Part shown: one piece after another, positions 59,954 through 64,000 of the stretch | Numbering within the stretch: position 1 is the first letter of the stretch | Layout: the number at the start of each line of letters is the position of its first letter | Assembly (NCBI RefSeq): GCF_003965815.1 | Contig: NZ_RXOE01000008.1 | Location: 186,001-250,000, forward strand | DNA length: 64,000 nucleotides | Reading direction: 5' to 3' | Source: Variovorax gossypii | Lineage (GTDB): Bacteria; Pseudomonadota; Gammaproteobacteria; Burkholderiales; Burkholderiaceae_C | Position numbers and translations under genes: made by a program | The notes under the pieces: model-generated | Database searches by the model: none | Seen by the model: only the letters and a program-made list of their open reading frames with translations | What the model was told of the DNA's origin: nothing

Positions 59954-59969
59954 TGGCCCTGAACTTGCT
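59954..59969 (+). promoter_or_regulatory. Candidate sigma-54 promoter of the ATP-grasp/alpha-E pair
   Basis: TGGCCCTGAACTTGCT has the GG and GC pairs of a -24/-12 promoter separated by ten bases, and TTGC in the -12 position. Transcription would start near 59980, just before AAGGAG and about 20 bases before the ATG at 60001. Control by nitrogen or another NtrC-type activator would follow; no activator site was identified. Confidence 0.5.
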
Positions 59970-60000
59970 AAGCTATGAACTCAAGGAGATTGGTCGTTCC

Positions 60001-61497
60001 ATGCACAAATTTGACGAGATGTACGAGCAGCTTCCCTACGCTGGAGCTGCGATCCGACAGCATTACAAGCGCTACGACCAATGGCTCGCGAAGCAACCCG
60101 GTGAGGTGATGCGTTCGCGACGCGAAGAGGCGGAAATGATCTTCCGCCGGGTCGGCATCACCTTCGCGGTGTACGGCGCCAAGGACGAGGACGGCTCCGG
60201 CACCGAGCGGCTCATACCGTTCGACCTGCTGCCTCGCATCATTCCCGCCCACGAGTGGGCGAGCATGGAAAAAGGGCTGGTGCAGCGCGTCACGGCGCTC
60301 AACCGCTTTCTTCACGATGTCTACCACGACCAGGAAATCATCAAGGCCGGCATCATCCCGGCCGAGCAGATCCTGAACAACGCCCAGTTCCGCCCCGAGA
60401 TGATGGGCGTGAACGTGCCGCACAACGTCTACTCGAACATCTCCGGCATCGACATCGTGCGTGCCCCCGATGCCTCGGGCAACGGCGAGTACTACGTGCT
60501 CGAAGACAACCTGCGGGTGCCAAGCGGCGTGAGCTACATGCTCGAGAACCGCAAGATGATGATGCGGCTCTTCCCGGAGCTCTTCAACCAGAACCGCATC
60601 GCGCCGGTCGCGCACTACCCCGACCTGCTGCTCGAGACCCTGCGCGCCAGCGCGCCGCCGGCCACGGCCGAGCCCACGGTGGTGGTGCTCACGCCCGGCA
60701 TGTACAACAGCGCCTACTTCGAGCACGCCTTCCTCGCCCAGCAGATGGGCGTGGAGCTGGTCGAGGGGCAGGACCTGTTCGTCAAGGACAACTTCGTCTA
60801 CATGCGCACCACGCGCGGGCCGAAGCGAGTCGACGTCATCTACCGCCGCGTGGACGACGACTTCCTCGACCCCGAGGTGTTCCGGCCTACGTCGACGCTG
60901 GGCTGCTCGGGCCTGATGCGCGCATACCGCGACGGCAACGTCGTCATCTGCAATGCGGTGGGCACCGGCGTGGCCGACGACAAGTCGATCTACCCCTACG
61001 TGCCGAAGATGGTGGAGTTCTACCTCGGCGAGAAGCCGATCCTGAAGAACGTGCCCACCTACATGTGCCGCAACAAGGACGAGCTGCAATACACGCTCGA
61101 CAACATGAAGGACCTGGTCGTCAAGGAAGTGCACGGCGCCGGCGGCTACGGCATGCTGATCGGCCCGGCCGCCACGCAGGCCGAGATCGAGGACTTCAAG
61201 AAGGCCGTGATCGCCAAGCCCGACGGCTACATCGCCCAGCCCACGCTGAGCCTTTCGACCTCGCCCACCTTCGTCGACGCCGGCATCGCGCCGCGCCACA
61301 TCGACCTGCGGCCCTTCGTGCTCTCGGGCAGCGAGGTGCAGATGGTGCCCGGCGGCCTCACGCGCGTGGCGCTGAAAGAAGGCTCGCTGGTGGTCAACTC
61401 GTCGCAGGGCGGCGGCACCAAGGACACCTGGATCCTCGAGGCCGACCGAACCCCCAAGCCCAAGGCTGCGGCCGAGCAGTCGCAAAGCCAATCGTAG
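60001..61497 (+). CDS. Circularly permuted ATP-grasp (type 2) protein, stand-alone
   Basis: A 498-residue protein of the COG2308 type. N-terminal HKFDEMYEQLPYAGAAIRQH, then RRVGITFAVYGAKDEDG, RIIPAHEWASMEKGLVQRVT and VVVLTPGMYNSAYFEHAFLA are family segments, and the nucleotide site includes VVKEVHGAGGYGMLIGP near residue 375. It is predicted to form amide bonds using ATP, with the alpha-E partner encoded 13 bases downstream. AAGGAG precedes the start. The C-terminus ends EQSQSQS, echoing the Gln/Ser repeats of the related fusion. Confidence 0.92.
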   Translation: MHKFDEMYEQLPYAGAAIRQHYKRYDQWLAKQPGEVMRSRREEAEMIFRRVGITFAVYGAKDEDGSGTERLIPFDLLPRIIPAHEWASMEKGLVQRVTALNRFLHDVYHDQEIIKAGIIPAEQILNNAQFRPEMMGVNVPHNVYSNISGIDIVRAPDASGNGEYYVLEDNLRVPSGVSYMLENRKMMMRLFPELFNQNRIAPVAHYPDLLLETLRASAPPATAEPTVVVLTPGMYNSAYFEHAFLAQQMGVELVEGQDLFVKDNFVYMRTTRGPKRVDVIYRRVDDDFLDPEVFRPTSTLGCSGLMRAYRDGNVVICNAVGTGVADDKSIYPYVPKMVEFYLGEKPILKNVPTYMCRNKDELQYTLDNMKDLVVKEVHGAGGYGMLIGPAATQAEIEDFKKAVIAKPDGYIAQPTLSLSTSPTFVDAGIAPRHIDLRPFVLSGSEVQMVPGGLTRVALKEGSLVVNSSQGGGTKDTWILEADRTPKPKAAAEQSQSQS

Positions 61498-61510
61498 GAG
61501 GACAACGAAG

Positions 61511-62467
61511 ATGCTGTCACGTACCGCCGACCATCTCTACTGGATGTCCCGCTACACCGAGCGCGCGGAGAACACCGCGCGCATGCTGGACGTCAACTAC
61601 CAGACCTCGCTCTTGCCGCAGTCCGCCGAAGTGGCCAAGTACGGCTGGCAGGGCGTGCTTTCCATCAGCGAGCTGCTGCCCTGGTACAACCAGAAGTACG
61701 ACCAGATCGCGCCCAAGGAGGTGATGGAGTTCATGGTCAAGGACGAGAGCAACGCCTCGTCGATCGTCTCCTGCCTCAAGGCCGCTCGCGAGAACGCTCG
61801 CGCCGTGCGCGGCGCGCTCACCACCGAAGCCTGGGAAACGCAGAACACCACCTGGCTCGAAGTCAACCGCATGCTGCGCTCGGGCGACTTCGAGCGCGAC
61901 CCCGGCCAGTTCTTCGAATGGGTCAAGTTCCGCTCGCACCTGTCGCGCGGCGTCACGCTGGGCACCATGCTGCAGGACGAGGCCTTCTACTTCTCGCGCC
62001 TCGGCACCTTCCTGGAGCGCGCCGACAACACCGCGCGCCTGGTGGACGTGAAGTTCCACGCCCTCAACAGCGAGTTCTTCGGCGCCGCCACCGAGGAGGA
62101 TCAGGAATACGACTTCTATCACTGGAGCGCGATCCTGCGCAGCGTTTCGGCCTTCGAGGTCTATCGCAAGGTGTACCGCGACGTGATCAAGCCCGAGCGC
62201 GTGGCGGAGCTGCTCATTCTTCGCGCCGACATGCCGCGCTCGCTGCACGCCAGCCTGGTCGAGGTGGTCAACAACCTCGCGAAGGTGCAGAACGAGCAGA
62301 GCGCCGAAACCCAGCGCCGCGCCGGAAAGCTGCTTGCCGATCTGCAATATGCGCGCGTCGACGAAATTCTGGCGACGGGGCTGCATGCGTATCTCACGCA
62401 ATTCCTCGATCGCGTGAATGAGCTGGGTGTGCGGATCAGCCAGGATTTTCTGGTTCCGGCGCATTGA
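61511..62467 (+). CDS. Alpha-E domain protein, stand-alone
   Basis: A 318-residue alpha-helical protein of the COG2307 type. It starts MLSRTADHLYWMSRYTERAE, the same YWxxRYxERAEN hallmark found at residue 593 of the fusion protein. A second such piece, RLGTFLERADNTARLVDVKF, lies near residue 170. The family is always found with the permuted ATP-grasp, and its own function is unknown. It is co-transcribed with the preceding gene, and an inverted repeat follows its stop. Confidence 0.92.
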   Translation: MLSRTADHLYWMSRYTERAENTARMLDVNYQTSLLPQSAEVAKYGWQGVLSISELLPWYNQKYDQIAPKEVMEFMVKDESNASSIVSCLKAARENARAVRGALTTEAWETQNTTWLEVNRMLRSGDFERDPGQFFEWVKFRSHLSRGVTLGTMLQDEAFYFSRLGTFLERADNTARLVDVKFHALNSEFFGAATEEDQEYDFYHWSAILRSVSAFEVYRKVYRDVIKPERVAELLILRADMPRSLHASLVEVVNNLAKVQNEQSAETQRRAGKLLADLQYARVDEILATGLHAYLTQFLDRVNELGVRISQDFLVPAH

Positions 62468-62479
62468 TTGGGAATGCGG

Positions 62480-62509
62480 AGGCTTCATCCTTTTCCGGGG
62501 GTGAAGCCT
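62480..62509. terminator. Stem-loop after the alpha-E gene, possible terminator
   Basis: AGGCTTCA at 62480-62487 pairs perfectly with TGAAGCCT at 62502-62509 around a 14-base loop. A short T run (ATTTTT) follows about 15 bases later, so it is not a textbook intrinsic terminator, but it ends the ATP-grasp/alpha-E transcript in a sensible place. Confidence 0.5.
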
Positions 62510-62635
62510 GCCTAGCTTGATGCGAATTTTTGACAATTGTTGACGGGTCGATCTCCGTTAATAGAAACTTAATAAATAAGGATTAACTCAACGGAATTGA
62601 GCAAATTCTGTCGTTGAAAAGCATGTATTAATTCC

Positions 62636-62663
62636 TTGAAAGCAAGCGCCGCTCTTTCATAAT
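62636..62663 (+). promoter_or_regulatory. Sigma-70-type promoter of the adhesin gene
   Basis: TTGAAA at 62636-62641 and CATAAT at 62658-62663 are separated by 16 bases, a good sigma-70 layout. Transcription would start near 62670, giving a leader of about 65 bases. The whole region 62510-62700 is much richer in A and T than the rest of the window, and CTCAA-CGGAA-TTGAG at 62587-62601 forms a small inverted repeat upstream. Confidence 0.55.
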
Positions 62664-62734
62664 CGCGCCCCTGCAGCTTTCATTTCGTCACAGATTTGAC
62701 TGCGAAATGACAACTACCAGGGAGCGTCAGAAGA

Positions 62735-64000
62735 ATGAATCGGCACTTGCACCGCGTGGTCTTCAACGCGGCCAGAGGGATGCGCATGGCGGTCCAGGAA
62801 ACGGCCGCCAGCACCGGCAAGGGCGCCAGCAAAGCGACGAGTGCTGGTGTCTCCGTCGCCATCGCAGGCGCGTTGATGGCAATGTCGACGCAGGCGCAAA
62901 TCGTCGGCGCTCCCAACGTCTCCGGCAATCTTCGCCCGACCGTGCTGGTGGCGCCCAACGGCGTGCCGCTGGTCAATATCCAGACGCCTTCCGCCGCAGG
63001 TGTCTCGCGCAACGTCTACAACCAGTTCAACGTCGGTGCGAACGGCGCCATCCTGAACAACAGCCGGGTGAACGTGCAGACCCAGCTGGGCGGGTTTGTC
63101 CAGGGCAATCCCAGCCTGGCTACTGGCCCCGCACGGATCATCCTCAATGAGGTCAACGGCGGAACGCCCAGCCAGCTCCGCGGCTACATCGAAGTGGGTG
63201 GCCAGCGCGCCGAAGTGATCATCGCGAACCCGGCGGGCATCAGCGTCGATGGCGGTGGCTTCATCAATGCCAGTCGCGCCACGCTCACTACCGGCACGCC
63301 GCAGTTCAACGCCGTCGGCGGCCTCGACAGTTTCCTTGTTCGTGGCGGCACCGTCACCATCGACGGCGCGGGCCTCGATGCCAGCAAGACCGACTACGCC
63401 GCCATCCTCGCGCGCGCCGTGCAGGCCAATGCGAGCATCTGGGCCAGCGAGCTCAAGGTGGTGACCGGCGCAAATCAGATCAGCGCCGACCATGGCCAGA
63501 TCACGCCCACGGCGGGTACGGGCGCTGCTCCGACCTTTGCGCTCGACGTTGCTGCATTGGGCGGCATGTACGCAAACAAGATCGTCTTGATCGGGAGCGA
63601 GGCCGGCCTGGGCGTGCGTAACGCGGGCAGCATCGGCGCCGGTGCTGGGGGGCTTGTCGTTACGGCGGCAGGCCGCCTCGAGAACATCGGCACGCTGGAG
63701 GGTCAACGCGTCGAACTGACCACGCCTGGCGATATTTCGAATCGTGGAGGCACGATCCGCCAGGGCAGCTCGGCGGGCCTGACGATTGCTTCGCCGGTCT
63801 TGAGCAATACCAACGGTGGGGTGATCGGTGCTGAGCCTGTGAGTGCCAGTGCAAGCGGCGGCGGCGCGGCAACTCCTGGGACCCCGACACCAAGCGGCGG
63901 TGGAGGCTCGGCCACACCATCGACAACGGCCGCTGGTGGCACCAGCACCGGTGGCGCGTCCACTCCTACAACGTACACACCGCCCATGCCGGGCGTCATC
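62735..64000 (+). CDS. Filamentous-haemagglutinin-like two-partner-secretion protein, N-terminal part (cut by window edge)
   Basis: The first 422 codons of a large secreted protein. The N-terminus MNRHLHRVVFNAARGMRMAV is an extended signal-peptide region (ESPR) as in large TpsA proteins, followed by a hydrophobic core ending MSTQAQ. The haemagglutination-activity (TPS) domain has VNIQTPSAAGVSRNVYNQFN, QLRGYIEVGGQRAEVIIANP and AGISVDGGGFINASRATLTT, the NPxGI type secretion motif. From about residue 370 a Gly/Ser/Thr/Pro-rich stretch interrupts the helix repeats. No TpsB pore gene is in the window. The stop codon is outside, so adhesin versus contact-dependent toxin cannot be told. Confidence 0.9.
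   Translation, partial: MNRHLHRVVFNAARGMRMAVQETAASTGKGASKATSAGVSVAIAGALMAMSTQAQIVGAPNVSGNLRPTVLVAPNGVPLVNIQTPSAAGVSRNVYNQFNVGANGAILNNSRVNVQTQLGGFVQGNPSLATGPARIILNEVNGGTPSQLRGYIEVGGQRAEVIIANPAGISVDGGGFINASRATLTTGTPQFNAVGGLDSFLVRGGTVTIDGAGLDASKTDYAAILARAVQANASIWASELKVVTGANQISADHGQITPTAGTGAAPTFALDVAALGGMYANKIVLIGSEAGLGVRNAGSIGAGAGGLVVTAAGRLENIGTLEGQRVELTTPGDISNRGGTIRQGSSAGLTIASPVLSNTNGGVIGAEPVSASASGGGAATPGTPTPSGGGGSATPSTTAAGGTSTGGASTPTTYTPPMPGVI

Overview
The window is GC-rich (roughly two thirds GC) with dense, short-spaced genes. It looks like a chromosome segment of a beta-proteobacterium of the family Comamonadaceae, most likely Variovorax. This rests on the neighbourhood eno / DUF1330 / pyrG // coaBC / dut, on dapA-bamC-metallohydrolase, on split parE and parC, on a ~95-bp intergenic repeat of a type I remember from Variovorax, and on many amino-acid ABC transporters. 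The genus is inference from memory, not from a search. No tRNA, rRNA, CRISPR array, transposase or prophage gene was seen. No gene-free stretch exceeds 300 bases; the longest gaps (about 220-270 bases, at 227-446, 44436-44693 and 62468-62734) are promoter regions.

Layout. 1-4.6 kb: tail of an AraC regulator, then a polar amino-acid ABC transporter (binding protein, permease, ATPase) followed by a C45-type acyltransferase/amidohydrolase and an RpiR-type regulator. 4.6-21.3 kb: mostly housekeeping. It holds nicotinamide-riboside uptake (pnuC plus a kinase), ftsB, eno, pyrG, coaBC, dut, a SlyD-like isomerase back to back with the ribosomal oxygenase gene, dapA-bamC, a methyltransferase and an MFS transporter. 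21.4-28.6 kb: the topoisomerase IV genes parE and parC, separated by a membrane protein, a lytic transglycosylase and a kelch protein. 28.6-35.7 kb: hydrolases, small membrane proteins and a CorA-type transporter.

35.7-42.8 kb is the most striking region. Two permeases, a binding protein and an ATPase of the polar amino-acid ABC family run directly into kguE-kguK-kguD-ptxS, the 2-ketogluconate genes known from Pseudomonas. A perfect TGAAACCGGTTTCA palindrome, which matches the PtxS operator as I recall it, sits in front of the first permease. In Pseudomonas the importer in this operon is the MFS protein KguT; here an ABC importer stands in its place, so a 2-ketogluconate (or related sugar-acid) ABC transporter is predicted.

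42.7-47.5 kb: a GMC oxidoreductase, a Tat-exported serine hydrolase, a membrane protein and a nucleotidyltransferase. 47.5-62.5 kb: two sets of the poorly understood circularly permuted ATP-grasp / alpha-E / transglutaminase system. One is a minus-strand run (transglutaminase-DUF2126, ATP-grasp::alpha-E fusion, binding lipoprotein, transglutaminase, RidA). The other is a plus-strand pair (ATP-grasp, alpha-E) behind a candidate sigma-54 promoter. comEC and an enoyl-CoA hydratase lie between the sets. 62.5-64 kb: an AT-rich promoter region and the first 422 codons of a filamentous-haemagglutinin-like secreted protein that runs off the window.
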